Counted from the first letter of the stretch, positions 8,908 to 18,319 are shown. The stretch: 55,751 nt of DNA from an uncultured Clostridia bacterium (GCA_947631945.1 CANRNI010000015.1:1-55751); one strand, 5' to 3'. Numbers and translations are program-made. The notes: generated by a model not told the origin, from the letters alone.

Positions 8908-9717
8908 ATGAATAACGGAAAATATAAAAACAAAAGAGAATCGGACGAAAAAAATAAAAGCGGCGGACAAAATCATGAACGCGACGACCTTATAATCGGC
9001 AGGAACGCCGTAAGAGAAGCGCTCAGGGCGAACCGTCCCGCAGAGTGTCTTATAGTGCAGAGGGGAGAGCGGAAAGGTTCCGTTTCTCCGCTTGTCGCAC
9101 AATGTATAGAAAGAAAAATCCCCGTAAAGGAAGCCGATGTGAAAAAACTCGATTTCATGTGCGGTCATTCCAATCATCAGGGCATAATTCTTATCGCTTC
9201 GGCAAAGGAATACTGCACACTCGACGATATTTTCGCGTCCGCCGAGCAAAAAGGAGAGCCGCCCTTTATAATAATTTGCGACGGTCTTGAGGACCCGCAT
9301 AATCTCGGCGCCGTTATAAGGAGCGCGGAGGCCGCCGGAGCGCACGGCATAGTTATACCCTCAAGGCACAGCGCGGGACTCGGCTATACAGTGGGAAAAG
9401 CCTCCGCCGGAGCGCTCGAATATATGCCGGTAGCAAGGGTCGTAAATATTAATTCCGCTGTCGAAGAAATAAAATCGCGCGGAGTATGGGTATATGCCGC
9501 CGATATGGACGGTACTCCTTATTACGAAACCGATATGTCCGGCGCTATTGCGATAATCATAGGTTCGGAGGGCAAGGGCATAAGCAGGCTTGTAAAGGAA
9601 AACGCCGATTTTACCGTATCGGTTCCGATGAAAGGCAAAATCAATTCGCTCAACGCATCCGTAGCGGCAGGCATACTTATGTTTGAAGCCGCTAAAAGCA
9701 GGAACATAAACAAATAG
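8908..9717 (+). CDS. rlmB: 23S rRNA (guanosine-2'-O)-methyltransferase, TrmH/SpoU family
   Basis: 269 aa SPOUT methyltransferase, predicted to methylate a 23S rRNA guanosine ribose using SAM. The first ~27 residues are a charged extension. Next comes the substrate-binding domain (IGRNAVREAL at ~31, SNHQGI at ~88), then the knotted SPOUT domain. That domain shows the three SpoU motifs: LEDPHNLGAVIRSAEAAGAHG with its conserved N and R, IIIGSEGKGISRLV, and VPMKGKINSLNASVAAGILMFE. The RNA target is inferred from similarity to RlmB. The ribosome-binding site is weak (GCAGAA), but the promoter lies directly upstream and the N-terminus aligns. No cysS or mini-III neighbour is present, although rlmB often sits beside them. 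Confidence 0.85.
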   Translation: MNNGKYKNKRESDEKNKSGGQNHERDDLIIGRNAVREALRANRPAECLIVQRGERKGSVSPLVAQCIERKIPVKEADVKKLDFMCGHSNHQGIILIASAKEYCTLDDIFASAEQKGEPPFIIICDGLEDPHNLGAVIRSAEAAGAHGIVIPSRHSAGLGYTVGKASAGALEYMPVARVVNINSAVEEIKSRGVWVYAADMDGTPYYETDMSGAIAIIIGSEGKGISRLVKENADFTVSVPMKGKINSLNASVAAGILMFEAAKSRNINK

Positions 9718-9823
9718 CTCACTTACGCCGCGCGTCCTGTGCGGCAAAAACGGCGCAGGCACCCGAAATACCGATATTTTAGCCTGCTTCACATTAAAAA
9801 CTGCCGTAAAAAGAGGTGAAAAC

Positions 9824-12556
9824 ATGTCTGAAAGAAAAGTAGGCGGCAAAAAAAAATCAGCGCGAAGCTCCGAAAAGAACCTCGGAAAGAACTCCGAAAT
9901 AAAACGGAGCGGACAGAGCGCGTCCGATAAAGAATACGAGGATTTTCTCTCAAAATACAGCTCGGAGCTGAGAATGCGGCGGACAGCAAACGAGCCAAAA
10001 AAAAGAACCGATAAAAAATACGGAACAAGCGGAGCATACGCATCGGATATAACGGACAATTTCTCCATAACGGGAAAAACCGACGAATCGCGCTGCGGTG
10101 AAATAGACCCTCATTTATTAAAAAATCCGATGTCGGAGCACCAAATACTGACGAAACGGACAGGCAGGATTCTATCGGACGACACGGGCTTTAAGGCAAT
10201 GAGCTACAATCAGCGTTTTGAGCTGAAAGCGGAAATGCCCGAAATTCCCGAGAGTAATACGGAAATGTCACATGATGATGACTCCATACCGGGACAGCAG
10301 ACAATGGCTCAAATCGCGGCATCGGGGATATACGAAAGCAATTTAAACGCGCCTGTTGAAGAAAAACCCGATGAAAACAACGATATATTTAAAAACGTAT
10401 ATAAAGAATTGAGAGATTCGGTTCCCGCCGATATGGGCAAATCGGAGAAGCTGAGGGCCATAGCCAGAACAGCGGCGGACGATGCAAGCGATAACGAATC
10501 GGGGCAGCTTACTTTTCCGGCTTTTGAACCTTTTTTCGATTTTAGCGGCAACGGCAAAAAGGACGGCAAAGATAAAAGGAAAAAAGTCAAAAAAAGTTCC
10601 GAAAAGGACAGAAAGCAGTCCAAACGTTCGGGAAAACGCTCAAAACGTGAAAACAACGCGGCCGACACGCCGTTTGACATAGATGAAAACCAAATAGTTA
10701 CGCACAGAAGTCAATCGGACGAAAATTACAGAGAGGAAACGCCCGATACCGGGAAGAATAAAAAGACGGGCAGACTGTTTGATTTCATAAAGGAAACAGG
10801 CGACGAGCTGTATGAGGAATCCCCCGAATTTGAAATAAACAGCAAAAGCGAACTTAAGGCGTCCTTGGCAAAATTAAAAAAACTCGGCGCGATAAATCTT
10901 ATAAAAACGGGACTTCTTCTGATTTTCGGCTCAATACTTATTATAATATCCTTTGCTTTTGAGAATGCCGAGGAACCGAAAGCATTTTTATCATACTGTT
11001 TTTTAAGCGCGGTTTTTCTGCTTATATCAGGAGCCGTATGTGTAAAAGAGCTTTTTGAGGGAGTAAAAAATCTTAAAAAACTGCGTTTTACGCAATATAC
11101 GGGAACGCTTATCATATTCGCGTCGGCTCTGCTGCAAACGTGCGCGGCAATAATTTCCGCAAACGCGTCCAGCGAAAATTTGAAGCTCGCGGCTCCCGCC
11201 GCCGTAATTTCGCTTACGGCGGTCGTTATACCGAAAGTCATTTTGAACAGTAATTCCCGTCTGGCGGTGGAAATAATTTCCGGCAACAAGCCTGTTTCAA
11301 TATTCAAAGAGGCGTCCGACGGCGGAATAGAATACTCCTTAAAAGAGAGGACCGTCGGAAAGAGCGGAACGGTAAGATATTCGTCCGAAGCGGTATTTAC
11401 AACGGGGCTTATGAAAAAACTCGCGGACGCAGTACCTAAGCCGTTCGGCTCGAACGCGGCGTATATACTTCTTCTGACGCTCTCCGCTGTTGCGGCGGCA
11501 GGCGCGGGAATCATTGAAAAAAGCGTATATACCGGGATTTCCGTATTTGCTTTTATGGTTACAGTATCTTTGCCCACGTCATACCTTATGTCGGCTTCCC
11601 TGATGTTGCTCGGTACAAATAAATCTCTTTCGGAAAAAAGGTCGTCTCTGCTTTCATGCCGTTGCGCGTCGGAGCTTACAAAAACAAACGCCGTTGTGCT
11701 GAACGCATGCGATATTATCGAACAGGAAGCGTGCAGCATACACGGTATAAAGACGTTCGGTACAATCGACCCAAAAAAATCGACTCTTTACTGCGCGTCC
11801 GCAGTAAACGGCGCAAAGTCGCCTTTGGCGGCAATAATGAAGCAGGTCACGGACAGAAGCGGCGAGGACGTTCCCGAGGCAAAAAACATAAACATTGAAA
11901 GCGGCGGCGGAATATCGGCCGATACGGACGGCTCCAAAGTTCTGCTCGGTACAAGAGATTTTCTCGAAAAGAACGGCGTAAGGATTCCCGATATTGATTA
12001 CGGGGAAAAATTTATTACGGGCGACAGAAAGCTTTTGTATCTTGCCGTAGACGGCAAATTCAGTATGCTGCTTATAGTAAGCTACCGAATCAAACGCAGC
12101 TCGCAGTCGTTTTTAAGATATCTCGCGTCAAAGGATATAAAAGTAATTATACACTCCTCGGACCCGAACATAAACGCGCCTTTTATCGCGAAAAAATGCA
12201 AGCTCAATGAATACAGCCTTATTGATGCAGACAGCGCGGAAGCGTCGTATTTTACCGATATGGAAACAAAAGTGCAGCCGGCGCTTCAGGCGGCTCCGTT
12301 CTCGGACGGTACGTTTTCATCGTCCGTCGTTCTTATGCGGAAGGCGTTCGGACTTTCGCCCGCGGTGGAAAAGCTTCCGTTCGCTATATATATTCTTTCG
12401 CTCATCTCGGCCATGCTTGCCGCCGTTCCCATACTTCTGGGTAATACGGCGGCTGTGGGCAGCATATATATACTAATTATAAAAATAATCTGCTTTGCGG
12501 CGGGACTTATAATTTCCCATATTGCCTCAAAGCGCAACAAGAAAGCTGGTAAATAA
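9824..12556 (+). CDS. Membrane protein with a degenerate P-type ATPase fold (probable pseudoenzyme)
   Basis: 910 aa. Residues 1-345 are hydrophilic and Lys/Ser/Asp-rich, probably disordered and cytoplasmic. The rest follows the P1-type ATPase layout: four membrane segments (~359-472), a short loop where the actuator domain belongs (473-545), a pair of segments (546-592) containing SLPTS at the place of the metal-site CPC/SPC motif, a soluble region (600-850), and two last segments (853-898). The soluble region keeps recognisable shells: SELTKTNAVVLNACDII aligns with LAKTDTVVFDKTGTLT, GSKVLLGTRDFLEKNG with the nucleotide-domain motif, and DIKVIIHSSD with GIKVVMLTGD. The phosphorylated Asp, the TGE loop and the DPxK-type motif are all missing. 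Transport by phosphorylation is therefore unlikely; a regulatory or scaffold role is inference. AGAGGTG precedes the ATG, and the stop is 3 nt from mgtC. Confidence 0.7.
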   Translation: MSERKVGGKKKSARSSEKNLGKNSEIKRSGQSASDKEYEDFLSKYSSELRMRRTANEPKKRTDKKYGTSGAYASDITDNFSITGKTDESRCGEIDPHLLKNPMSEHQILTKRTGRILSDDTGFKAMSYNQRFELKAEMPEIPESNTEMSHDDDSIPGQQTMAQIAASGIYESNLNAPVEEKPDENNDIFKNVYKELRDSVPADMGKSEKLRAIARTAADDASDNESGQLTFPAFEPFFDFSGNGKKDGKDKRKKVKKSSEKDRKQSKRSGKRSKRENNAADTPFDIDENQIVTHRSQSDENYREETPDTGKNKKTGRLFDFIKETGDELYEESPEFEINSKSELKASLAKLKKLGAINLIKTGLLLIFGSILIIISFAFENAEEPKAFLSYCFLSAVFLLISGAVCVKELFEGVKNLKKLRFTQYTGTLIIFASALLQTCAAIISANASSENLKLAAPAAVISLTAVVIPKVILNSNSRLAVEIISGNKPVSIFKEASDGGIEYSLKERTVGKSGTVRYSSEAVFTTGLMKKLADAVPKPFGSNAAYILLLTLSAVAAAGAGIIEKSVYTGISVFAFMVTVSLPTSYLMSASLMLLGTNKSLSEKRSSLLSCRCASELTKTNAVVLNACDIIEQEACSIHGIKTFGTIDPKKSTLYCASAVNGAKSPLAAIMKQVTDRSGEDVPEAKNINIESGGGISADTDGSKVLLGTRDFLEKNGVRIPDIDYGEKFITGDRKLLYLAVDGKFSMLLIVSYRIKRSSQSFLRYLASKDIKVIIHSSDPNINAPFIAKKCKLNEYSLIDADSAEASYFTDMETKVQPALQAAPFSDGTFSSSVVLMRKAFGLSPAVEKLPFAIYILSLISAMLAAVPILLGNTAAVGSIYILIIKIICFAAGLIISHIASKRNKKAGK

Positions 12557-12559
12557 AAA

Positions 12560-13330
12560 ATGGATTACGTTCAGGAGATTTTCGGCGGATGCTTAAAATG
12601 GTACGATATACTTATACGCGTCGCCGTGGCGGTTCTGATAGGTATGCTCATCGGCATAGAACGCGAGCTTGCGAATCATCCTGCGGGAATGAAAACACAC
12701 GCTCTCGTATGTCTCGGGTCCGCGATAACGTCAATGATATCGACGGAAATGTGCTATTCGCTGATAGTTGACGCTCCTCTTGATTTGGCCTCGGTCGATT
12801 TATCCCGAATAGCTTCGGGCGTTGTTTCGGGTATAGGCTTTATAGGCGCGGGAGCCATAATAAAATCAAAGGACGGCTCCTTTGTAACGGGTATAACGAC
12901 GGCGGCTACAGTCTGGGTAAGCGGCTGTATGGGGCTTGCCATAGGCATGGGATATTTTAGAATAATAATCATAGCCATGGCGGCGATAATGTTCACTACC
13001 TTTATACTCAAATGGCTCGAGGACAAGTTTATCAAGCACAGGGGAACACGATTTATTGAAATAATAACGGACGACAAATCGGCGGCTCTGCCTCAGCTTG
13101 AGGATTATTTTGACAGAAAGCAAATAGTTATAACTTCCTTTGACTGCACAGTAGCCAACGAAAACGAGGACGAGGATAAAGCGACTAAATTCTGCTGCCG
13201 CTATTACCTGAGAATACCTAAAGGCGTTCCTTTTACGGTTGTAATGAGGGATATCGCGAAGATGGATGAGATAAAAGAGGTATATGAATCAACGCCGTCG
13301 TCAGCTTCTTCAAAAAAGTTCGCAAGATAG
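12560..13330 (+). CDS. MgtC/SapB family membrane protein
   Basis: 256 aa. Five hydrophobic segments in residues ~15-150 carry the MgtC signature LIGMLIGIERELANHPAGMKTHALVCLGSA and GFIGAGAIIK. A cytoplasmic C-terminal domain (~155-250, ACT-like in size) ends the protein. MgtC proteins are linked to growth in low magnesium and to control of ATP synthase or Mg transport in pathogens; in commensal Firmicutes the role is unclear. Its ATG follows the stop of the upstream gene by 3 nt, so the two are very likely co-translated. In Salmonella mgtC is co-transcribed with a P-type ATPase gene, mgtB, which makes the degenerate P-type ATPase upstream notable. Confidence 0.88.
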   Translation: MDYVQEIFGGCLKWYDILIRVAVAVLIGMLIGIERELANHPAGMKTHALVCLGSAITSMISTEMCYSLIVDAPLDLASVDLSRIASGVVSGIGFIGAGAIIKSKDGSFVTGITTAATVWVSGCMGLAIGMGYFRIIIIAMAAIMFTTFILKWLEDKFIKHRGTRFIEIITDDKSAALPQLEDYFDRKQIVITSFDCTVANENEDEDKATKFCCRYYLRIPKGVPFTVVMRDIAKMDEIKEVYESTPSSASSKKFAR

Positions 13331-13596
13331 TGGGTTCCCCCCCCCACGAAAAGAGATTTCGCGCTCTGCGGAGCGCGACACGGTGACGCTGTCCCCGTGA
13401 CCCCTGCAAGCCTTTGTAAAGGCTTGACCGAAACTTTTATACTCTTTGCAACAAGTTTTTCGACAAGCTGTGATTTTATATAATACAAAATCGGTGTTAT
13501 ATCAGAGCTTAAAAAATAAAATTGCCGCCTTGCGCTTCGCAGCGTATTCGGACAAAATTCGATACGCGTATTTCGGCGGCGGAACGGAGAATAAAT
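13331..13596. other. Intergenic stretch with several hairpins and a C9 run
   Basis: No gene is seen. It holds a run of nine C (13337-13345), the perfect hairpins CGCGCTC-TGCG-GAGCGCG (~13351-13368) and CAAGCCTTT-GT-AAAGGCTTG (~13407-13426), and a long arm pair GCCGCC...GGCGGC (13522-13580) just before melA. The composition looks like dispersed non-coding repeat sequence. The last hairpin lies in the melA leader. No clear U-tract terminator and no clear promoter were found. Confidence 0.5.
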
Positions 13597-14919
13597 ATGA
13601 AAATAACCTTTATGGGAGCAGGCAGTACTGTTTTCGCGAGAAACGTCATAGGAGACTGCCTTATGACGGATTGTCTGAAGGACAGTGAATTTTCACTGTA
13701 CGATATAGACGGAAAAAGACTTGAAGAGAGCAGGACTATACTCGAATCCATGAACGCTTCGCTCGGCTCTCCCGCCCGAATCAGCGCGCACCTCGGAATC
13801 GAAAACAGAAAAAAGGCTTTAAGAGGAGCTTCATTTGTCATAAACGCGATTCAGGTAGGCGGCTACGAGCCCTGCACCGTTACGGACTTTGAAATTCCGA
13901 AAAAGTACGGACTTCGCCAGACTATAGGCGATACTCTCGGAATAGGCGGCATAATGAGAGCTCTGCGCACCATTCCCGTCATGGAGGATTTTTGCAGAGA
14001 TATGAACGAGGTATGCCCCGACGCTCTGTTTTTAAATTATGTGAACCCGATGGCGATGATAACGGGATACGTTCAGCGTTATGAATTTCCCAATACAGTA
14101 GGCCTTTGCCATTCCGTTCAGGGCTGCGCGAGAAGCATATTATCGCTCGTCGGAATGAATGAATATATCGACGAACGAAAAGAGCTTATCGCCGGAATAA
14201 ATCATCAGGCGTGGCTTTTGAAAATCGAGGACAAATACGGAAACGACCTTTATCCCGAAATCAAAAAAAGAATTCATAAGAAGCTTTTGGAGGATAAAGA
14301 ATTTGACGACCAAGTAAGAAGCATCTATATTGAACGCTTCGGCTATTACTGCACGGAGAGCAGTGAGCATAACGCCGAATACAATCCGTATTTTATAAAA
14401 TCGAAATATCCCGATTTGATTGAACGTCATAATATTCCGCTTGACGAATACCCGAGACGGTGCGTCGTGCAGATTGAAAATTGGAAAAAGGAATATGAAA
14501 GCCTTAAAGACGGCGGAGTAAAGGAATTCAGCCGCTCAAATGAATACGCATCCCGCATTATGGAAGCTATCGTAACAAACAACACATATAAAATAGGCGG
14601 AAACGTACTTAACGCGAATCATCTTATATCGAATTTCCCCGAGGAAGCGTGCGTCGAGATCCCCTGTCTTATCGACGGAGCGGGTATACATCCCACTTAT
14701 GTGGGCGCTCTCCCGACTGCCTGCGCGGCTCTCAACATGACGAACATAAACTGCCAGCTTATGACTGTTGAAGCCGCAAGAACAAAAAAGAAAAACGACG
14801 TATATCTCGCGGCGATGCTCGACCCTCACACGTCGGCCGAGCTTGATATAGACACAATCGTAAAAATGTGCGACGATTTAATTGAAGCTCACGGAAATTG
14901 GCTTCCCGAATTTCATTAA
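13597..14919 (+). CDS. melA: Alpha-galactosidase, glycoside hydrolase family 4
   Basis: 440 aa cytoplasmic NAD- and Mn-dependent hydrolase of alpha-galactosides such as melibiose. The N-terminal Rossmann motif is GAGSTVF (7-13). The characteristic MelA strings are present: QVGGYEPCTVTDFEIPKKYG, LNYVNPMAMITGY, GLCHSVQGC (metal-binding Cys and His), GINHQAWLL, TESSEHNAEY and PLDEYPRRC, and the protein runs colinear with E. coli MelA to its end. An ATG at 13597 is chosen over the frame's earlier codons because ACGGAG lies 7-8 nt before it and the Rossmann strand begins there. There is no adjacent sugar transporter, so the substrate supply is unknown. A specificity other than alpha-galactose within GH4 is less likely given the CHSVQG motif. 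Confidence 0.92.
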   Translation: MKITFMGAGSTVFARNVIGDCLMTDCLKDSEFSLYDIDGKRLEESRTILESMNASLGSPARISAHLGIENRKKALRGASFVINAIQVGGYEPCTVTDFEIPKKYGLRQTIGDTLGIGGIMRALRTIPVMEDFCRDMNEVCPDALFLNYVNPMAMITGYVQRYEFPNTVGLCHSVQGCARSILSLVGMNEYIDERKELIAGINHQAWLLKIEDKYGNDLYPEIKKRIHKKLLEDKEFDDQVRSIYIERFGYYCTESSEHNAEYNPYFIKSKYPDLIERHNIPLDEYPRRCVVQIENWKKEYESLKDGGVKEFSRSNEYASRIMEAIVTNNTYKIGGNVLNANHLISNFPEEACVEIPCLIDGAGIHPTYVGALPTACAALNMTNINCQLMTVEAARTKKKNDVYLAAMLDPHTSAELDIDTIVKMCDDLIEAHGNWLPEFH

Positions 14920-14968
14920 TTGACATAATTATTGACATATTGACATGATTTTTGTTATATGGTAATAT
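14918..14968 (+). promoter_or_regulatory. Promoter with three TTGACAT direct repeats, sialidase gene
   Basis: TTGACA at 14940-14945 and TAATAT at 14963-14968 have a 17-nt spacer. TTGACAT occurs three times in about 30 bp (near 14919, 14932 and 14940), the last being the -35 box. The two upstream copies could be a regulator site or decoy -35 boxes. Confidence 0.6.
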
Positions 14969-15017
14969 AAGGGCAGTACCCGCAGCTATTGCAAAAAATC
15001 GACGGAGGCATAATGAA

Positions 15018-16568
15018 GTGAAAAAATTTATCGCGCTGATTTTATCTGTCATAATGATTTTCGGGCTGATTTCCGCTGTTTCGGCCGAGGAGGACGATAT
15101 AATGAAAAAATATAACACACCGTTTGAACGCGGCACCGTCGGTTCGGAGCTGTTCCGTATTCCGTCGATAATCACTTTAAAAGACGGCTCTGTTCTTGCA
15201 GCCGCGGATATGAGACACAGTCACGGACTTGACTCCCCTAACAATCTCGATACGCTTACGGCAAAATCACCCGACGGTTATTCGGATTGGGAATATAATA
15301 TTGTCAATTATTTTGACGATTATCCGAACGGCGCCGATAACAGAAACAGCGCGTCGTTTATCGACCCGGCTCTTGTTCAGTCCGAAAAAACAGGAAGAAT
15401 ATTTCTTTTAACAGACGTTTTCCCCTCGGGCGGCGGCGCTCCCAATGCAGAAAGAGGAACCGGCTGCATCGAAATAAACGGCAAAAAATATCTCGCTCTT
15501 ACAGACGGAGACGATATAACCGATTTCAAAAAATTCGGTTACTACATAAGCGATTTTGAAAAAGGCTTCGCTCGAGTTCTTAAAATTTCGGATTCCTCGG
15601 ATACGGGATATTCGGTAGATGCCGAATACAACCTCTATAAAGACGGCGTACCGGCTCTGATGAAGCAGGAAGAGACAGGAAAAACGATAAATCAAAACGT
15701 CTTTTATATCGGAGCCGATTTCACGTTATTCAGGACGATGCATTTAAGAATGCGTTACAGCGACGATAACGGAAAAACGTGGAGCAGTCCCATGATTCTC
15801 ACTCAATCCGTAAAGGCCGAAAACGAAACGTTCCTCGGCGTAGGCCCCGGAAAGGGCTTTACCACAGAGTATAACGGAAAAGAGAGAATAATTTTCTGCG
15901 TTTACGATAATGCCGGCGGAGCTGAAAACGTAAGCACGATTTATTCCGACGACAACGGAATGACATGGCGCAGAGGAAATGAAACTCGGGTAAGGGCAGG
16001 TCTTAAAAAGACGAGCGAAGCGCAGATAGTTTCTCTGCCGGACGGTACTCTTCGTATGTTCGCGCGCTGCGGCGAAAACTTCATCGCATACGGCGACAGC
16101 ACCGACGGCGGCGTAACGTGGTCGAAATTCCGCGCGGATACAGGCTTCGGCATGACAACGGAAAACTGCATGGTTTCATTTATAAATTACAGCAAAAAAA
16201 TTAACGGCAAGAGCGTAATTATCGGTTCGTCCGGCTCAAATACAAAAGAACGCGGCGACGGTATTGTAAAAGTAGGTCTTATAGGCGATAATAACGTAAT
16301 TGAATGGTTAACGGCATATCATGTAAATTCCGGCTTTTACGGTTACTCATGCCTTACAGAGCTTTCGGACGGCAACGTAGCCCTTTTATATGAGGACGAA
16401 TGGTACCATATCGAGTATATGATACTGAAAATATCCGATGACGGCAAAATTGAGGAAGTAAACGGCAATAATATTGTATATGAGAAAAATCTCAATTTCT
16501 TCCAAAAAATAGGCGAATGGTTCAGGAATATCATTGTTAAGCTTCAGATACTGTTTAACGTAATATAA
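15018..16568 (+). CDS. Secreted exo-alpha-sialidase, GH33 (BNR/Asp-box)
   Basis: 516 aa from the GTG at 15018, which has GGAGG 9 nt upstream and begins the signal peptide (residues 1-23, cleavage after VSA). It should release terminal sialic acids from host glycans outside the cell. Visible are the FRIP motif at 46-49 (its Arg is one of the substrate-carboxylate arginines), the following A-A-A-D-M-R-H segment, three Asp boxes (SDDNGKTW, SDDNGMTW, STDGGVTW) and a degenerate first one (SPDGYSDW). The catalytic Tyr and Glu were not assigned with certainty. The C-terminus lacks a sortase signal and ends in NLNFFQKIGEWFRNI plus a hydrophobic tail, matching the FF[EQ][RK]I tail of other exported proteins here. 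No nan genes are adjacent. The own promoter carries repeated TTGACAT. Confidence 0.85.
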   Translation: MKKFIALILSVIMIFGLISAVSAEEDDIMKKYNTPFERGTVGSELFRIPSIITLKDGSVLAAADMRHSHGLDSPNNLDTLTAKSPDGYSDWEYNIVNYFDDYPNGADNRNSASFIDPALVQSEKTGRIFLLTDVFPSGGGAPNAERGTGCIEINGKKYLALTDGDDITDFKKFGYYISDFEKGFARVLKISDSSDTGYSVDAEYNLYKDGVPALMKQEETGKTINQNVFYIGADFTLFRTMHLRMRYSDDNGKTWSSPMILTQSVKAENETFLGVGPGKGFTTEYNGKERIIFCVYDNAGGAENVSTIYSDDNGMTWRRGNETRVRAGLKKTSEAQIVSLPDGTLRMFARCGENFIAYGDSTDGGVTWSKFRADTGFGMTTENCMVSFINYSKKINGKSVIIGSSGSNTKERGDGIVKVGLIGDNNVIEWLTAYHVNSGFYGYSCLTELSDGNVALLYEDEWYHIEYMILKISDDGKIEEVNGNNIVYEKNLNFFQKIGEWFRNIIVKLQILFNVI

Positions 16569-16580
16569 GAATCGCGGTTT

Positions 16581-16608
16581 ACGGAGGGCGGCTGCTAAGC
16601 CGTCCTCC
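16581..16608 (+). terminator. Strong hairpin after the sialidase gene
   Basis: Stem CGGAGGGCGGC / GCCGTCCTCCG (one G-T pair) with loop TGCTAA, 12 nt past the stop. No T-run follows, so it may act as an RNA-stabilising hairpin or a weak terminator. Confidence 0.5.
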
Positions 16609-16663
16609 GATTATAAAAAGGGAGTATTGAAATACGCAAGCTAAAGCTAATTAAATTTTAATT

Positions 16664-18106
16664 ATGGAAATTACTGTTTTTTGTTCCGATAAAGAATATA
16701 AATATTCGTTTGAATCCCCGATAAAGCTGTCCGACGCTATTATAAATTCGGGTATAGCGTTTGCTATGCCTTGCGGCGGCGCGGGCAAATGCGGAAAATG
16801 CGCTGTTAAAGCGTCGGGAAAACTATCGGAAATGACCGAAAATGAAAAAAACATCCTCGGTGAAAAGGCCGGAAAGGGTTACAGACTCGCCTGCAAAGCT
16901 TACGCGACAGGCGACTGCGTTATAATTATTGATAAAACGGGAGATTACAGCGGAATTACCGATTTTGACATATCATATGAGAGCGAACCTATGACGGAAA
17001 ATGACGATTGCTTCGCGGGAGTTGTCGATATAGGCACCACCACGGTCGCTTCGTATCTTTATAAAATGCCCGAATGTGAGCTAATCGCGTATTCCGTCGG
17101 CAAAAATGAGCAAATTTCATTCGGCGCGGACGTTGTTTCAAGAATCTCTTACGCCGCTAAAAACGGTACTAATCATCTTTCCGAAATTATAAAAAACCAA
17201 ATCGAAAAAGCGTTTTCTTCATTCGGCAAAGCTCCTAAGCTGACAGTTATCACAGGGAACACAGCCATGCTGCATTTTTATAAAAATCTTCCCTGTTCGT
17301 CTCTCGCGTCGTCTCCGTTTGAGCCTTACGAGCTTTTCGGATATTCCGAAAACGGTGTGTGTATTCCGAGATGTATCTCCGCGTTTGTCGGGGCGGATAT
17401 AACGTGCGGCGTTATATCCTCGGGCATGATGAGCAAAAAGAAGTCAATGCTTATTGATATCGGCACAAACTGCGAAATCGTATATAAAAACGATGACGAA
17501 TATATTTGCTGTTCGGCCTCGGCGGGGCCTGCTTTTGAAGGAGCGAATATAAAAAACGGTATGCCGTCCGCCGACGGAGCAATCAACAAGGTATACAATA
17601 TCGGAAACAAATTTGAATATACCGTTATAGGAAAATCAAGACCCGTCGGAATTTGCGGCAGCGGACTTGTCGATTGCATAGCTTCGATGCTCAGAGCGGA
17701 GGTTATTGACAAAACAGGATATCTTGAAAACGATTTTTATATAGGAAACAGCGGAATATGCGTTACTCCCGAAGATATCAGAGCAGTTCAGACGGCTAAA
17801 GCGGCGGTCGCGGCGGCGATTGAAACGGTTTGCGGAGATTTATCGGAAGTTGAAAAGTTTTATCTTTCGGGAAGCTTCGGAAATTATCTTAATACGGAAA
17901 ACGCTGTAACAATCGGACTTTTGCCGAAAGAAATGAAAAACAAAACGGTTCTCTGCGGCAATACCTCGGCGGCGGGAGCGTCGTTAATGCTGTTTGACAA
18001 GAGGAAATTTCATGAAGCAAACGAAATCGCAAAAAAAGCAAGGACAATACAGCTTGCTTCAAACGACGAATTTTATAAAAAATATATTTCACATATAAAC
18101 TTTTAA
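16664..18106 (+). CDS. 2Fe-2S ferredoxin / ASKHA-domain protein, RACo-like
   Basis: 480 aa. The N-terminal plant-type ferredoxin domain (1-85) has cluster ligands C37, C43, C46 and C77 (CGGAGKCGKC spacing). The rest is the DUF4445/ASKHA ATPase-like fold, with DIGTTTVASYLY near residue 122, FGADVVSRI, GNTAMLHF, DIGTNCEI, GPAFEGANI and YLSGSFGN. Family members use ATP to reactivate corrinoid iron-sulfur or methyltransferase proteins by reducing Co(II). At 480 aa it is shorter than classical RACo (~600-640 aa), lacking most of the linker. No corrinoid protein or methyltransferase gene is nearby, so its partner is unknown. The ribosome-binding site is poor and the exact start is uncertain. Confidence 0.8.
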   Translation: MEITVFCSDKEYKYSFESPIKLSDAIINSGIAFAMPCGGAGKCGKCAVKASGKLSEMTENEKNILGEKAGKGYRLACKAYATGDCVIIIDKTGDYSGITDFDISYESEPMTENDDCFAGVVDIGTTTVASYLYKMPECELIAYSVGKNEQISFGADVVSRISYAAKNGTNHLSEIIKNQIEKAFSSFGKAPKLTVITGNTAMLHFYKNLPCSSLASSPFEPYELFGYSENGVCIPRCISAFVGADITCGVISSGMMSKKKSMLIDIGTNCEIVYKNDDEYICCSASAGPAFEGANIKNGMPSADGAINKVYNIGNKFEYTVIGKSRPVGICGSGLVDCIASMLRAEVIDKTGYLENDFYIGNSGICVTPEDIRAVQTAKAAVAAAIETVCGDLSEVEKFYLSGSFGNYLNTENAVTIGLLPKEMKNKTVLCGNTSAAGASLMLFDKRKFHEANEIAKKARTIQLASNDEFYKKYISHINF

Positions 18107-18143
18107 AAAACGTATAAAAACAGTAATTACCTCCGATAATCCT

Positions 18144-18319
18144 AAGGAACCACTGAATAAATCACGCCCTACGGGCTGAACGCACATCTTGTTTGCATAT
18201 TTTCCGTCATTTTTGCCAAAAACTCCTTGAAATACGTCAGTATTCCTGCGTCGCTTTTGGCAATCTGACGAAAAATCTGACGGCGCAATCTGTTCGTTCG
18301 CTTTAATCAGTGGTTCCTT
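18144..18319 (+). repeat. Palindromic MITE, type B arms (copy 2)
   Basis: 176 bp. The ends AAGGAACCACTGAATAAA...TTTAATCAGTGGTTCCTT are matched, and TA flanks both sides if counted from AGGAAC. The core is the same as in type A copies. It ends 16 bp before the ATG of the next gene; that gene's GGAGG lies in this gap. Confidence 0.9.
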
